Assembly: GCA_964551335.1 (NCBI GenBank)
Contig: CAZKCO010000006.1
Span: 62,001-126,000, forward strand
DNA length: 64,000 nucleotides
Source: Tunicatimonas sp964551335
GTDB taxonomy: Bacteria > Bacteroidota > Bacteroidia > Cytophagales > Cyclobacteriaceae
Direction of reading: 5' to 3'
Shown here: positions 8,801 through 17,442 of the stretch, in pieces
Position numbering within the stretch: position 1 is the first letter of the stretch
Layout: the number at the start of each line of letters is the position of its first letter
Position numbers and translations under genes: made by a program
The notes under the pieces: model-generated
What the model saw: only the letters and a program-made list of their open reading frames with translations
What the model was told of the DNA's origin: nothing
Database searches by the model: none

Positions 8801-9122
8801 TGTTGTGGTGCCCGCGCGGGACTGGAACTATCAGTACTTCCGTCGGGAAAACAACATCGAGGCAGCCACCTGGGATGCCTCATTCACCAAACTGCGTGAA
8901 ATTCAATTTGGCTATACCTTCTCTAACTCGCTGTTTGGTAGTACTCCTTTCCGCGATGTGAACCTATCAATCGTTGGGCGTAACCTAGCACTTTGGACCC
9001 AAAACCCTCATATCGACCCCGAAAACATGTCGATGAGCGGGGGTACTTTAGTCCCCGGAGTGGAGAATATGGCCTATCCGACTCCGCGTAGCATCGGCTT
9101 TAACCTCAACTTCAAACTTTGA
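5889..9122 (+). CDS. SusC/RagA-family TonB-linked outer-membrane protein
   Basis: About 1077 residues from the ATG at 5889; an ATG at 5862 would add MSYYHKPFT. A signal peptide ends near SVAQAQ. Next is a carboxypeptidase-regulatory-like domain (GKVVDENTEPIPGVNVLVKG to NLAVDAQ). The plug domain has the SusC signatures LSGRVAGVNV, SRITIRGESSL, PLFIVDGVPINN and LYGSRAANGVIIITTKSG. A long beta-barrel ends in SIGFNLNFKL. The length is normal for the family. SusC proteins form the channel of a 'pedal-bin' importer with the SusD lipoprotein encoded 28 bases downstream. The upstream neighbours suggest an organophosphorus or amine compound rather than a glycan, but no glycoside hydrolase or other cargo-specific gene is adjacent to prove it. 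Confidence 0.95.
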   Translation: MMRNNLLMVSAHCSRNYFFQNALSCVLLCLLSLSVAQAQTRVIEGKVVDENTEPIPGVNVLVKGTGQGTITDIEGQYRLNVSENADALMFSYVGYETQEVPIGTRSIIDVNLAVDAQQLGEVVVTALGVEREAKALGYAVQEIQGESITQARETNLVNSLSGRVAGVNVTGSSTTLGGSSRITIRGESSLDINKNQPLFIVDGVPINNNVVGSSGSGNLETDYGNGAAEINPDDVESISVLKGPNAAALYGSRAANGVIIITTKSGKGTRGSGISVNSTATFETPLRLPDWQDVYGQGNRGQFAFVDGSGAGIADGVDESWGPRMDGQPIPQFDSPRDVPGFRAGDIAVAPDGSTITPTPWQSYPDNVSDFFETGVTLTNNIALSGGNEDGSFRLSYTNLDQTGMLPNTDQRRNTMLFSGNYNLTDKLKANAMVNYIRTRSDNRPSISYGTESIMYLWVWYGRQINTGNLRNYWQPGLEGRQQFNYNYNYHDNPYFTMYENTNGQAKDRILGNISLTYDFTDELSLMVRSGTDFYRELRDRKRAFSTQRFPFGMYREDNIFFEERNTDFLLSYNKTFDENWDIGVSFGGNRMDQTYEYNELVAPQLSIPEIYNFGNSRVDLQAQEFTNRKRINSLYGLARIGYQNVLFLDLTARNDWSSTLPAGNNSYFYPSVSASAVVSDIVELPSFIAFAKLRAGWAQVGNDTDPYQLTNVYNYLPAFDNFQRVTESSVIRNPELKPEIVSSFEIGTDLRFFEGRIGLDFTYYNMSSRNQILEIDVDRTSGYSSTVINAGEIRNRGVEVMLSGTPIELNNGFKWDINFNWTRNRGEVVELAEGIPSYRIAGNRGAEILAVPGERMGDIYGSVFQRHNGEIIYNESGFPLRTSDLEKVGNYNPDWMAGIYNTLTYKGFNLGVLLDIRQGGVIVSQTTWIGRNAGQLEGTVVGRENGMVGNGVIVTGRDEAGNITSVRPNDVVVPARDWNYQYFRRENNIEAATWDASFTKLREIQFGYTFSNSLFGSTPFRDVNLSIVGRNLALWTQNPHIDPENMSMSGGTLVPGVENMAYPTPRSIGFNLNFKL

Positions 9123-9150
9123 TTTAGGCAACTAAAAAATACGGACTTTT

Positions 9151-10665
9151 ATGAAACGAACGATTTTAAAATATACACTTTTCAGTACCCTTTTATTATG
9201 GGTGAGTGCGTGTGATGACGATTTTGAAGAGCTGAATACTAATCCGAACCAACCGGAGAGCGTTACTTCTGATTTGCTACTAACTAATATTATCAACGGA
9301 GCGGTACGTGAAATGGACGGTATGGCCTGGGGAAGTGGCAATGTAATCGCTCAGCACGTTGCTAAAATCCAGTTTACCGGACGGGATCGCTACGATTGGG
9401 GTCCAGAAAGCTCGCCCTGGTTTGATTTTTACAACCTCTTACGGGATGTAGAAAACATTTTGACGATTGAAGAAGAGGACAACAGCTACGTAGCTACGGC
9501 CTTGATTATGAAATCTTGGATGTACCAAATCTTAACCGATTTATACGGCGATATACCTTACAGTGAAGCTATTCAAGGTAAAGCGGAGGGTAACTTCACT
9601 CCAATATTTGATAGTCAGGAGGAAATCTACAGCGGAATACTAGCCGAACTAGAGCGGGCGAACTCTATACTGAACAGCAATCCGACCGCAATTACCGGAG
9701 ATATTCTGTACGGTGGAAACTTAGATAACTGGCAAAAACTAGCAAACTCTCTTCGTTTACGAGTGCTTCTACGGCAGTCGAGTCGAGTAGATCCTTCCGC
9801 GGCCATGTCGAGTATTCTCAATGATCCTAATGCCCCAATCTTTACCAGCAATGAAGATCAGGCGGTATTTAATTACCTAAACGCCGCTCCTAACCAGCAA
9901 CCGTTGTATACCACCCGTTCCGGTTCTTTTGACGAGTATCGGCTTAGTCAGCGGATGGAGAATACGCTTAAAACGTTGAGTGATGACCGCCTATACGCTT
10001 TTGCCCAACCAATTACCGACTCGGATGCAGGCTTGGTTGGCGAACTTGAAGATTATGTAGGTGTACCGAATGGTTTAGCTGATGAAAGTGCTCTGATCTT
10101 TAACGGTGGATCTAATTTCGTATCCCGAGTGGGTTTGCTGTACTCTTGCTTAGTCTGTGATGATAACGCTTCACCCGTGGCTCGCCAAGGTATTATTATG
10201 ACCTACGCCGAATTACAGTTTATTTTAGCCGAAGCCGCCGAGCGGGGCTTTATTGATGGCGACGCTGAAGAATTTTACTTAAGCGGGATCCGTGCTTCCT
10301 TTGATTATTTTGCGGCACGTTCAGCTATAATCTCTCCCGAAATTAGTCAGGCCGTTATGCCGGAAGAGAGTTATTTTGAGCAACCAGAAGTTTCCTATAC
10401 CGGTTCGGAAGAAGAGAAGTTAGAGAAAATAGGTTTACAGAAATGGATTGCGCTTTTCTTTAATGGTACCGAAGCTTGGGCCGAATGGCGGCGCACCGGT
10501 GTACCTGACTTACAACCCGGAAATGATGCGTTAATCAATCAGGTACCTACTCGTTTTATGTATCCGGTAGAGGTGCAGTCCCTTAATGGTGACAACTATC
10601 GGGCGGCTTTATCGGCTCAGGGGCCAGATGATATAACAACCCAAGTCTGGTGGGATACCGAATAA
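9151..10665 (+). CDS. SusD/RagB-family surface lipoprotein
   Basis: 504 residues. A lipoprotein signal ends in WVSAC (Cys near residue 21), followed by the SusD-typical DDDFEELNTNPNQPESV. TPR-like helical segments follow (YVATALIMKSWMYQILTDLYGDIPYSEA, cut here between two helices; later MTYAELQFILAEAAERG and EKLEKIGLQKWIALFFNGTEAW, also shown as motif runs of two helices). The last part, EWRRTGVPDL, is a common SusD C-terminal signature. It is the substrate-capturing lid of the SusC-like channel encoded just upstream. It resembles the SusD-like_2 subgroup, which is often found in non-starch systems. The pair is certainly co-transcribed. Confidence 0.93.
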   Translation: MKRTILKYTLFSTLLLWVSACDDDFEELNTNPNQPESVTSDLLLTNIINGAVREMDGMAWGSGNVIAQHVAKIQFTGRDRYDWGPESSPWFDFYNLLRDVENILTIEEEDNSYVATALIMKSWMYQILTDLYGDIPYSEAIQGKAEGNFTPIFDSQEEIYSGILAELERANSILNSNPTAITGDILYGGNLDNWQKLANSLRLRVLLRQSSRVDPSAAMSSILNDPNAPIFTSNEDQAVFNYLNAAPNQQPLYTTRSGSFDEYRLSQRMENTLKTLSDDRLYAFAQPITDSDAGLVGELEDYVGVPNGLADESALIFNGGSNFVSRVGLLYSCLVCDDNASPVARQGIIMTYAELQFILAEAAERGFIDGDAEEFYLSGIRASFDYFAARSAIISPEISQAVMPEESYFEQPEVSYTGSEEEKLEKIGLQKWIALFFNGTEAWAEWRRTGVPDLQPGNDALINQVPTRFMYPVEVQSLNGDNYRAALSAQGPDDITTQVWWDTE

Positions 10666-10711
10666 TTTAACACCTGAAAACCTATTTACTCATACACATA
10701 AGCTTATTACA

Positions 10712-11074
10712 ATGAAAAATATACTCACACTTATTTTATCTATATCACTATTCACCATGAGCGGGTGTTATGACGAATTTGACAAAACCGAAGCTTTTGA
10801 GCCGTTTACCCGGCTCACTTTCAGTCCGGAAGATGGCGATTTTACTGGTGCTACGGAAATTACCGTTGAGGTAAATGCTCCCGGGTTAGAGACCGCTACT
10901 GCCACCGCAGTTGGAGGTACTGATCCGGTAGACTTAGGGGCCATCACATTTAGTAGCGGGACAGCCACGTTGAACGTACCAGTAAGCTCCCTTAATGGTG
11001 CTGATCGCATCAACTTTACCGCTAATAACCCTGACGGACGTCCATTCACTACTCGCTACTCCATTGAGTATTAG
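10712..11074 (+). CDS. Small surface lipoprotein of the SusCD operon
   Basis: 120 residues. Lipoprotein signal MKNILTLILSISLFTMSGC with the lipidated Cys at residue 19, then a single beta-rich domain of about 95 residues (TEITVEVNAPGLETATATAV, ITFSSGTATLNVPV, RINFTANNPDGR) that looks like an Ig/fibronectin-type fold. It follows the SusD-like gene by 46 bases. In position it resembles the accessory surface lipoproteins (SusE/F-like or surface glycan-binding proteins) of such loci, though it is much smaller. A ligand-binding role is inferred from position only. Confidence 0.8.
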   Translation: MKNILTLILSISLFTMSGCYDEFDKTEAFEPFTRLTFSPEDGDFTGATEITVEVNAPGLETATATAVGGTDPVDLGAITFSSGTATLNVPVSSLNGADRINFTANNPDGRPFTTRYSIEY

Positions 11075-11512
11075 GTTGTGCCTAATAAATACTTTTGAAT
11101 TTGAAAACTGGGGTGCCGACCAGCGAATATTTTACAACTAGACGAGTATGCATTCGCTTCGGTGGGGCGATATTCCGCATCCGATTGATGGTATAGCTGG
11201 CGCTTGCTATGGCCCCTATAGAATGGCTGATAAAAGATACGAAGTAAAGAGGCAAAAGGGCACTTGTTTAGACAAAGCCTAATATTTTAGTACAACACAA
11301 GCGTAGGACTCCTCAAGTCCTGCGCTTTTTTATGCCTTTACCACAAAAACTGCAAATAGTTGGGTAGGGCAAGAATTATTGCTTTCTCTTTTTTCAATAA
11401 CAGCAGTTGGTGGGTTGATATTACCTCGTACCATATCGGGAAAGATGCTGTTTTTCACCTTTGCTCTTTTTGCTAATATGCCGCGCAAAAAAGGTGGGGA
11501 GCTTTTTACTTG
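11075..11512 (+). other. Spacer downstream of the SusCD operon
   Basis: Apart from the hairpin terminator at 11301-11331, this region holds one unassigned short reading frame, 11148-11282 (44 codons, beginning MHSLRWGDIPHPIDG), that matches nothing I recognise and is probably chance. The remainder must contain the promoter for the TonB receptor. Confidence 0.4.
11301..11331 (+). terminator. Rho-independent terminator after SusCD operon
   Basis: GCGTAGGACT pairs with AGTCCTGCGC (one T/G mismatch position) around a short CCTCA loop and is followed by six Ts. It lies about 225 bases after the last lipoprotein gene. Confidence 0.75.
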
Positions 11513-13885
11513 ATGCGGCAGATTGAAAAAGTACTTAGGTGGCTAGCCTTCGGGATATTATTGACCACGGGATTGAATGCGTTTGCTCAAACTGAATACA
11601 CAGTGCAGGGCTACATTTACGATGCATCAACCCAAGAAGCATTACCCGGGGCGGCTATAGCTATTGCGGGTACCTCCCAGGGTACTACCACTGATGTAAA
11701 CGGGTATTTTACCTGGCAACTACCGGTCAAAACGCATAAATTGATTATCTCCTTTCTGGGATATACCCCACTAACCAATACCTTGATTTTAAAGCAGGAT
11801 ACCACCTTGCGAATTGGTCTGGTTCCTATGGCCATCATGACCGATGAAGTAATAATTGAGAGTGAGTCATTGGATGAGCGGCGAATGCAGACAGTGGAGC
11901 GAATATCGCTGAAGCAGCAAGAAATTGAAGAGCTTCCGTATTTGTTTGGTGAGGTCGATCCGGTCAAAACAATTCAGTGGCTGCCCGGAGTGCAGACTTC
12001 CGGGGAGGGCAATACCGGATTTTACGTGCGGGGTGGAGGGCTGGATCAAAATCTGATCTTGCTGGACAAAGCCCCGGTATACAATCCCAGCCACTTGTTT
12101 GGATTTTTTTCGGTATTTAACGGGAGCGTACTCGATAACGCCGAACTCATTCGCGGCGGAATTCCGGCCAATTACGGCGGCCGGCTTTCGTCTGTACTAA
12201 ACATAACTACGCGAGAGGGAGACAAGCAGAAGATCAAAGGGCGAGGGGGAGTGGGAATGATTGCTGCTAACCTTCAACTAGAAGCTCCTATTTTGAAGGG
12301 GAAAAGCTCAGTGATGGTGGCCGGCCGACGAACCTACTACGATGCATTAAGTCGCACCTTTTTTCCTCAGGGATCTCCGCTTCGCTCAGGCTTAGACTAT
12401 TTCTTTCACGATGTGAACCTGAAAGCTGATTATCGCTTTTCCGATCAGGACTACTTAACGGTGCAAGGTTACTGGGGTGATGACCGGTTCTGGTACTCAA
12501 ACTACGGAGCCTTTGCTAACCAGATTTCTTGGGGCAATAGAGTAGCTTCGGCAACCTGGCAACACTCTTTCTCTCCGAAATGGCTAGCCGAAACTTCCTT
12601 GTATTACAGCCGTTATCACATGGATTTCGAGGCGGAAGTCAGTGATTACCGTTTGCGCTTATCCTCCGGCTTGCAGGATATAGGGGGGCAGTACGAACTG
12701 ATATATACCCCTTCTGACCGACACACTATCACTATGGGGGCACAGTACGTGCGCCATCGCTTCTTACCTAATAATATTCAGGCCACTACGTTGGATACAG
12801 AGCTAGATTTTGGGGAAGCGGCTACCCTGCATACTCAAGAAATAGCTATGTTCGGTCATGATACTTGGATCATTAATGAGCGGTGGAAAGCGAGTGTCGG
12901 GTTACGGGGTAGTTACTTTCAGCATCTGGGTCCTTTTCAGCGTTATCTTTCCCCCCAACCAGGTGTGGTGGAGGATACTGCGGTATATTCGGCTGGAGAG
13001 CAGATTGCTCAATACGCCCAGTGGGAACCCCGGGCCGCCCTGAGTTATCAGGTGCATCGAGGTGCTTCTGTGAAAGCTGCCTGGGACCGAATGGTTCAGT
13101 ATAGCCATATGGCTCCCATGTCCTCTACTTCACTGCCCACTGATGTGTGGTTACCCAGTTCTACTAACATTGCGCCCCAAACCAGTACCCAGTTTTCCCT
13201 CAGTTACCACCGGCAACTAGCTAAAAAAAGCTACGAAGGATCGGTAACCTTGTATTACAAAATCATGGAGAATCAGATGGAATACCGGGATGGGGTACTT
13301 GTCGGATATGATAAAAGCCTGAATTTTGACGATAATTTCTTGTTTGGACAAGGTCGATCGTACGGCGCAGAATTTTTCGTAAGAAAAACTCAGGGCACAC
13401 TGCGAGGATGGCTATCGTACACCTTATCTCGGACTACCCGACGGTTTGATGAGATTAACCAGGGAACTGTTTTTCCTGCTCGGTTCGACCGCTTACACGA
13501 TCTGTCGTTATTAGCCAATTACCAGAATAGTCCTAAATGGCAGTTTTCGGGAGTGTTTGTATTTTCTACCGGAAATACAATGACCCTGCCCGTCGCCCGA
13601 TACGTGATGCAGGGAAATATTGTAAATGAGTATGCCGGACGAAATAATTACCGTTTGGCTCCGTATCATCGTTTAGATTTATCGGTTACCTATTTCCCGA
13701 CCCAGGGGGGAAGGTTCCAATCCCGTTGGGTTTTCTCGGTGTATAATACCTACAGTCGGCTGAACCCCTACTTCATTTATTTTGATGTGCAAGGTAGTAT
13801 TCGTGAATATGAATTATCGGTGCAAGCTCGTCAGATCTCACTATTCCCGGTCATTCCGTCCATCACCTACCAGTTTTCTTTTTAA
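11513..13885 (+). CDS. TonB-dependent receptor with carboxypeptidase-regulatory-like domain
   Basis: 790 residues from the ATG at 11513. A signal peptide ends in LNAFAQ. A CarboxypepD-reg-like domain (about residues 27-110, YTVQGYIYDASTQEALPGAA) leads into a plug domain with GVQTSGEGNTGFYVRGGGLD, NLILLDKAPVYNPSHLFGFF and GIPANYGGRLSSVLNITTREG, then a 22-strand-type barrel ending ITYQFSF. It is shorter than SusC proteins and lacks the SusC-specific signature. It belongs to the group regularly paired with a DUF4249 lipoprotein, encoded 21 bases downstream. The ligand is unknown; some such pairs are thought to handle iron complexes or peptides. Confidence 0.93.
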   Translation: MRQIEKVLRWLAFGILLTTGLNAFAQTEYTVQGYIYDASTQEALPGAAIAIAGTSQGTTTDVNGYFTWQLPVKTHKLIISFLGYTPLTNTLILKQDTTLRIGLVPMAIMTDEVIIESESLDERRMQTVERISLKQQEIEELPYLFGEVDPVKTIQWLPGVQTSGEGNTGFYVRGGGLDQNLILLDKAPVYNPSHLFGFFSVFNGSVLDNAELIRGGIPANYGGRLSSVLNITTREGDKQKIKGRGGVGMIAANLQLEAPILKGKSSVMVAGRRTYYDALSRTFFPQGSPLRSGLDYFFHDVNLKADYRFSDQDYLTVQGYWGDDRFWYSNYGAFANQISWGNRVASATWQHSFSPKWLAETSLYYSRYHMDFEAEVSDYRLRLSSGLQDIGGQYELIYTPSDRHTITMGAQYVRHRFLPNNIQATTLDTELDFGEAATLHTQEIAMFGHDTWIINERWKASVGLRGSYFQHLGPFQRYLSPQPGVVEDTAVYSAGEQIAQYAQWEPRAALSYQVHRGASVKAAWDRMVQYSHMAPMSSTSLPTDVWLPSSTNIAPQTSTQFSLSYHRQLAKKSYEGSVTLYYKIMENQMEYRDGVLVGYDKSLNFDDNFLFGQGRSYGAEFFVRKTQGTLRGWLSYTLSRTTRRFDEINQGTVFPARFDRLHDLSLLANYQNSPKWQFSGVFVFSTGNTMTLPVARYVMQGNIVNEYAGRNNYRLAPYHRLDLSVTYFPTQGGRFQSRWVFSVYNTYSRLNPYFIYFDVQGSIREYELSVQARQISLFPVIPSITYQFSF

Positions 13886-13906
13886 CTAACGAAATTCAAC
13901 TATTAT

Positions 13907-14782
13907 ATGCGTATTTCGGTCCGGAGCTTAGTAACATGCGGCATAGGTACAATAATTAGCCTTTGGGTGCTGAGCGCCTGTGAGAAAAACATAGAAGTAG
14001 ATTTACCACAATACGCTCCTAAACTGGTGGTAGAAGGGTGGATTGAACAAGGCAAGTACCCCACGGTGATTTTAACTCAAAGTGCTGCGTATTTTGATGA
14101 GGTTGACTCAGCTGCACTACGCAACCTAATTGCTTCCACCGCAAAAGTTACCGTGAGTGACGGGGAACAGCAAGAAGTACTCACCTTGCGCAGAAGGAAG
14201 AATTATTTTCCTGAGTTTATTTATCAGGGAACTAGCCTAAAAGGTGAGGTGGGTAACACTTACCAGTTAACCATCTCACTGCGGGATGAAATATATACTG
14301 CTACTACAACTATTCCCTCACCCGTGGCCTTTGATAGTCTATGGTTCGAACCGCTACCAGACTCCGATAGTCTACAGTTTTTATGGGCTCAGCTTTCCGA
14401 TGATGCCAACCAACAAAATTATTATCGAATTTTTACTCAGAGGAAAACCCTGGACAGTGCCTATATTCCAGTGTATCTTTCCGCTCTAGGAGACCGTTAC
14501 TTTAACGGGCAATCGTTCTCTTTTTCGCTATTACGAGGGGCTAGCTCTCTCACCAATCGGACCGATGATTTATACTTTAAAACCGGTGACACTGTAACCG
14601 TGAAGCTAGGTGCGGTAGATAAGGCCCACTTTGATTACTGGCGAACCTTAGAACGAGAACTTTATGCTTCCGGCAATCCGTTAGCAGCTTCGGGTAATGC
14701 AGTATTGTCCAATATCCAGGGTAATGCTTTAGGTGTCTGGGGTGGATACGGAGCTACTTTCCAGCGGGTGATAGCCCCATAA
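13907..14782 (+). CDS. DUF4249 surface lipoprotein
   Basis: 291 residues. A lipoprotein signal ends in WVLSAC, and the mature part starts EKNIEVDLPQYAPKLVVEGWIE, broken here as the DUF4249 opening: a short acidic-aliphatic strand followed by LVVEG. Later segments such as GEVGNTYQLTISL and TTTIPSPVAFDSLW are typical of the family. DUF4249 proteins are nearly always encoded next to a TonB-dependent receptor, as here, and are presumed to be its extracellular lid or binding partner. The stop codon touches a strong hairpin terminator. Confidence 0.9.
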   Translation: MRISVRSLVTCGIGTIISLWVLSACEKNIEVDLPQYAPKLVVEGWIEQGKYPTVILTQSAAYFDEVDSAALRNLIASTAKVTVSDGEQQEVLTLRRRKNYFPEFIYQGTSLKGEVGNTYQLTISLRDEIYTATTTIPSPVAFDSLWFEPLPDSDSLQFLWAQLSDDANQQNYYRIFTQRKTLDSAYIPVYLSALGDRYFNGQSFSFSLLRGASSLTNRTDDLYFKTGDTVTVKLGAVDKAHFDYWRTLERELYASGNPLAASGNAVLSNIQGNALGVWGGYGATFQRVIAP

Positions 14783-14811
14783 AAAAGCCGCTCTGCTGCA
14801 GAGCGGCTTAT
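14783..14811. terminator. Bidirectional hairpin terminator
   Basis: AAGCCGCTCTGC and GCAGAGCGGCTT form a 12-base inverted repeat around a single T (so a loop of about three to five bases). The run of As on the left becomes a T-tract when read from the minus strand, so the element best terminates the convergent gene at 14830-16179, and it should also stop the DUF4249 transcript. Confidence 0.85.
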
Positions 14812-14829
14812 ACATCTTTGCAGAATTAC

Positions 14830-16179
14830 TTAGTTTAATTCTTCTAGGTCTTTAACGAAGGCAGTTACTTCATCCATCAACTCGCTAAACTCCTCATCAA
14901 AGTACGTTTCTAGATCTGACTTAGACTCATCGGCAAAAACCAGCCGAATATCGGAGCTTACGTATTCCTCTACGATCTCCTTCTCAACTAGATCTTGGGT
15001 TTCAGGATCATATTCGTAAGTCATGTAAGAATAAGAATCAGTGTAAGTATATACTTCAGTATCGGCGATTTTCTCTTTAGAATCAGCGTAGAACACTACT
15101 AAATTAAAGCTTTCATTTAATAAAGCCGCTTCTTCTATTACTGCTTCATCACTGTTGAATTCTTCATTCCAATCTCCGTTAGATTTCTCCTCATCAGCGT
15201 AAATCTCAGCATAGCCATTAGCAAATTTTTCTACGTCGAAATTACCAGCCAGTTTGACATTCATCAGTTGAAAATAAGCGTTAACGTCAGTCACTACATC
15301 GCCCGGGTTCATATCATCAGACTTTTCTACTAGTTCAATATTCTCAGCAGTGAACATACCTTTAGCACCAGCTCCCAAGGCTACTAAGGTTTTATCTCCT
15401 TTTTTAAGAGCGTAACGGGCACCCAACTGCTCCTGCTCATTTTGAGCATTGATGGCAAATACGTAGTCATTAACTTGTAGGGAGGTAGTTACGTTAGTAG
15501 GTTCTCCTTCTTGGTTGTACTGAGCAGAAAAAGTATATCCCAACACCTGGGCTCCGTCTACATTAATAGCCATTACGAGCTCAGTCGGCAGATCGCCCTG
15601 ATACTCCTCATCAATCGGGTTGGCAATTTCAATACCTTTGTAAGTACTGATGACAAATTCAGCGTTATTATCGGTGCTGGTTTCTTTCGCAGGAAACTTA
15701 AATAAAATTCGGTCACTTTCGCGGGTAAAATCCCAATCTTCTTTCTGAGCATTCCAGGTGTAGGTACCGGTATGACGATTGTAGAATTCCTGAATAGACT
15801 TGGGCTCATCGCTTTCAGTACGAAGTGAAGCAAAAATGTCGCGTACGCTAGCCTGGCCTTTTCCGTAGGATTGTAAAGTACGGGCTGTATTGAGCATACG
15901 GCCATTAGCAGGAGCCGCAGGAGCTTGGTCAAACAGGCTAATTAGTTGGGAAGAGGCGGTTAATCCCTCAGCACTTTTCAGGCCTTCCATCTCACTAACC
16001 AACTCAAGACCATTATCTTCCAGGTTTCTTTTGTTTTCTTCAGGGGAGTAACTGCTGAATGTTTCTGGAATTTCGGTAACTCCTGTTTCTAGCTGAATTT
16101 CCTCAGCTTCGTCTTGGCAGGCTGACAAGGTCAAGATTGACGCAGTAGCCCAGATTGCTAATTTGTTGAGTTTCTTCAT
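14830..16179 (-). CDS. Large acidic lipoprotein, function unknown
   Basis: 449 residues with the lipoprotein signal MKKLNKLAIWATASILTLSAC and a lipidated Cys at residue 21. The mature protein is very acidic, especially at the C-terminus (ETYFDEEFSELMDEVTAFV). It contains beta-strand-like stretches (RILFKFPAKE, ELVMAINVDGAQVLGYTFSA, YVFAINAQNEQEQLGARY). I recognise no domain. Comparable ~450-residue lipoproteins occur singly in Cytophagales genomes. It is monocistronic, with an AT-rich 237-base spacer upstream and the shared terminator downstream. Confidence 0.8.
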   Translation of the reverse strand: MKKLNKLAIWATASILTLSACQDEAEEIQLETGVTEIPETFSSYSPEENKRNLEDNGLELVSEMEGLKSAEGLTASSQLISLFDQAPAAPANGRMLNTARTLQSYGKGQASVRDIFASLRTESDEPKSIQEFYNRHTGTYTWNAQKEDWDFTRESDRILFKFPAKETSTDNNAEFVISTYKGIEIANPIDEEYQGDLPTELVMAINVDGAQVLGYTFSAQYNQEGEPTNVTTSLQVNDYVFAINAQNEQEQLGARYALKKGDKTLVALGAGAKGMFTAENIELVEKSDDMNPGDVVTDVNAYFQLMNVKLAGNFDVEKFANGYAEIYADEEKSNGDWNEEFNSDEAVIEEAALLNESFNLVVFYADSKEKIADTEVYTYTDSYSYMTYEYDPETQDLVEKEIVEEYVSSDIRLVFADESKSDLETYFDEEFSELMDEVTAFVKDLEELN

Positions 16180-16416
16180 GATATTTATACAAATGTTGTT
16201 ATACTATTGCGCAAATATCAAGAATTGAACTAAACTAATTTTTATGGTAATAATCTAAGATATACATTGTACCGAAATTCTTCATTTCGCAATTTTTCAA
16301 TAATCGGATCAGCAAATTTTTTTCATTACAATCTACAATGACGGGTTGAATATTGAAATAAAATAGTATTGGCGTTTACTCAAACCTATGTATAGATATC
16401 AGCAGATTCAGGTTAG

Positions 16417-17304
16417 TTAGTTATTGATTGATCTTTGTCCAAAAGGTACTGTCAGGCTCAGCCAGGGTACGGCAATTAAGGCACCTTCAGCAACAGGAAG
16501 AAATAATCCGTAATCGAAAGAAACTGTTTTAGCTAACGAACGGGCACCGATTGAGATTAGAGCGACTGTCTCTCCTTCACTAGCGGCGAAGTAGTTCTCG
16601 GTTAGGAGAAAAGCTCTTTTGCCGATGCGGGTAGTACCTCCCACCGTTATTAATGGCACATTAGACCATTCATCACCGGCGAAAGCGTAGCCCAGTCCTA
16701 CTGTTACATTTTTATCTCGGGAACCAAAGGTGCTCACCCCGTAGGCAATACCAAAGGTGCTTCCATCCCCACCGCCAATTACCCCACCTATTAAGCCCCC
16801 AACCCCAATATTCACCCGGTCGGGACTTACAGGAATTGAAAATTTAGGGGTAATCCAGACTGGGGTAGGACTGCCAGCGAACAAAAATAAGGGTATGGTA
16901 CCTGCTCCAATTGAAAAAAAGTCGGTTACTCCCACACTTACCTGATTAAGCAGTACCCAGGCGTTTTGATAATAGCCTTCACCTTCAGCAAGATTAAAGC
17001 CATTCGGGGAGAAGAAATAGCGGGATGCGTGAGGGTGCCTCCGCCAGTTTTGGCGTTGAAGTATCTTTTCGGGTACTACTGGCTCCATACTGACAATATC
17101 TTCGGTGCGGATAGTAATTTCCCCTAAGTTTTTGGTGAGCAATCGAACCTCCAAGTCGTTCTGCTCAATTAACTCTCCTACATACTCGTTGCCATCGGTA
17201 GTAGTAATAAGCCAAAGGCTGGTAAAATTATCAGGAATTTGCGCCAGAAGAGGATAGATGCTCAAAAAAGTATTGGCAAATAAAATAATAAGAAATGGTC
17301 GCAT
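16417..17304 (-). CDS. Exported protein with Sm-like N-terminal strand domain and barrel-like region
   Basis: 295 residues. A signal peptide ends near LLAQIPDN. Residues ~30-70 (TTTDGNEYVGELIEQNDLEV, then RLLTKNLGEITIRTEDIVSM) look like a small beta domain of the kind that begins many Bacteroidota exported proteins. The rest is glycine-rich, amphipathic beta sequence (YYQNAWVLLNQVSVGVTDFF, VNIGVGGLIGGVIGGGDGST, PWLSLTVPFG), consistent with an outer-membrane barrel. The function is unknown. The gene is followed by an AT-rich gap and then the lipoprotein gene on the same strand. Confidence 0.75.
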   Translation of the reverse strand: MRPFLIILFANTFLSIYPLLAQIPDNFTSLWLITTTDGNEYVGELIEQNDLEVRLLTKNLGEITIRTEDIVSMEPVVPEKILQRQNWRRHPHASRYFFSPNGFNLAEGEGYYQNAWVLLNQVSVGVTDFFSIGAGTIPLFLFAGSPTPVWITPKFSIPVSPDRVNIGVGGLIGGVIGGGDGSTFGIAYGVSTFGSRDKNVTVGLGYAFAGDEWSNVPLITVGGTTRIGKRAFLLTENYFAASEGETVALISIGARSLAKTVSFDYGLFLPVAEGALIAVPWLSLTVPFGQRSINN

Positions 17305-17379
17305 TGGTTAGGGGTTGTTAGCTTACTTACTGACAAAGCTTATGCCAGTTGTAAGGCAAGCGGTGGCGACCTGAAAATA

Positions 17380-17411
17380 AAAATGCCGGAAGCATTGAAG
17401 CGGCTTCCGGC
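17380..17411 (-). terminator. Rho-independent terminator of the 17443-17817 gene
   Basis: On the minus strand GCCGGAAGC pairs with GCTTCCGGC around a nine-base loop and is followed by ATTTTTATTTT. It sits 32 bases after the stop codon of the small gene at 17443-17817. Confidence 0.8.
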
Positions 17412-17442
17412 AGATAGCTTATAGAGGTAAAAATAACTTTTA

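Noticed and set aside
11148..11282. 44-codon frame after the SusCD operon
   Set aside because: No signal, no known motif and no support other than an ATG; likely chance.
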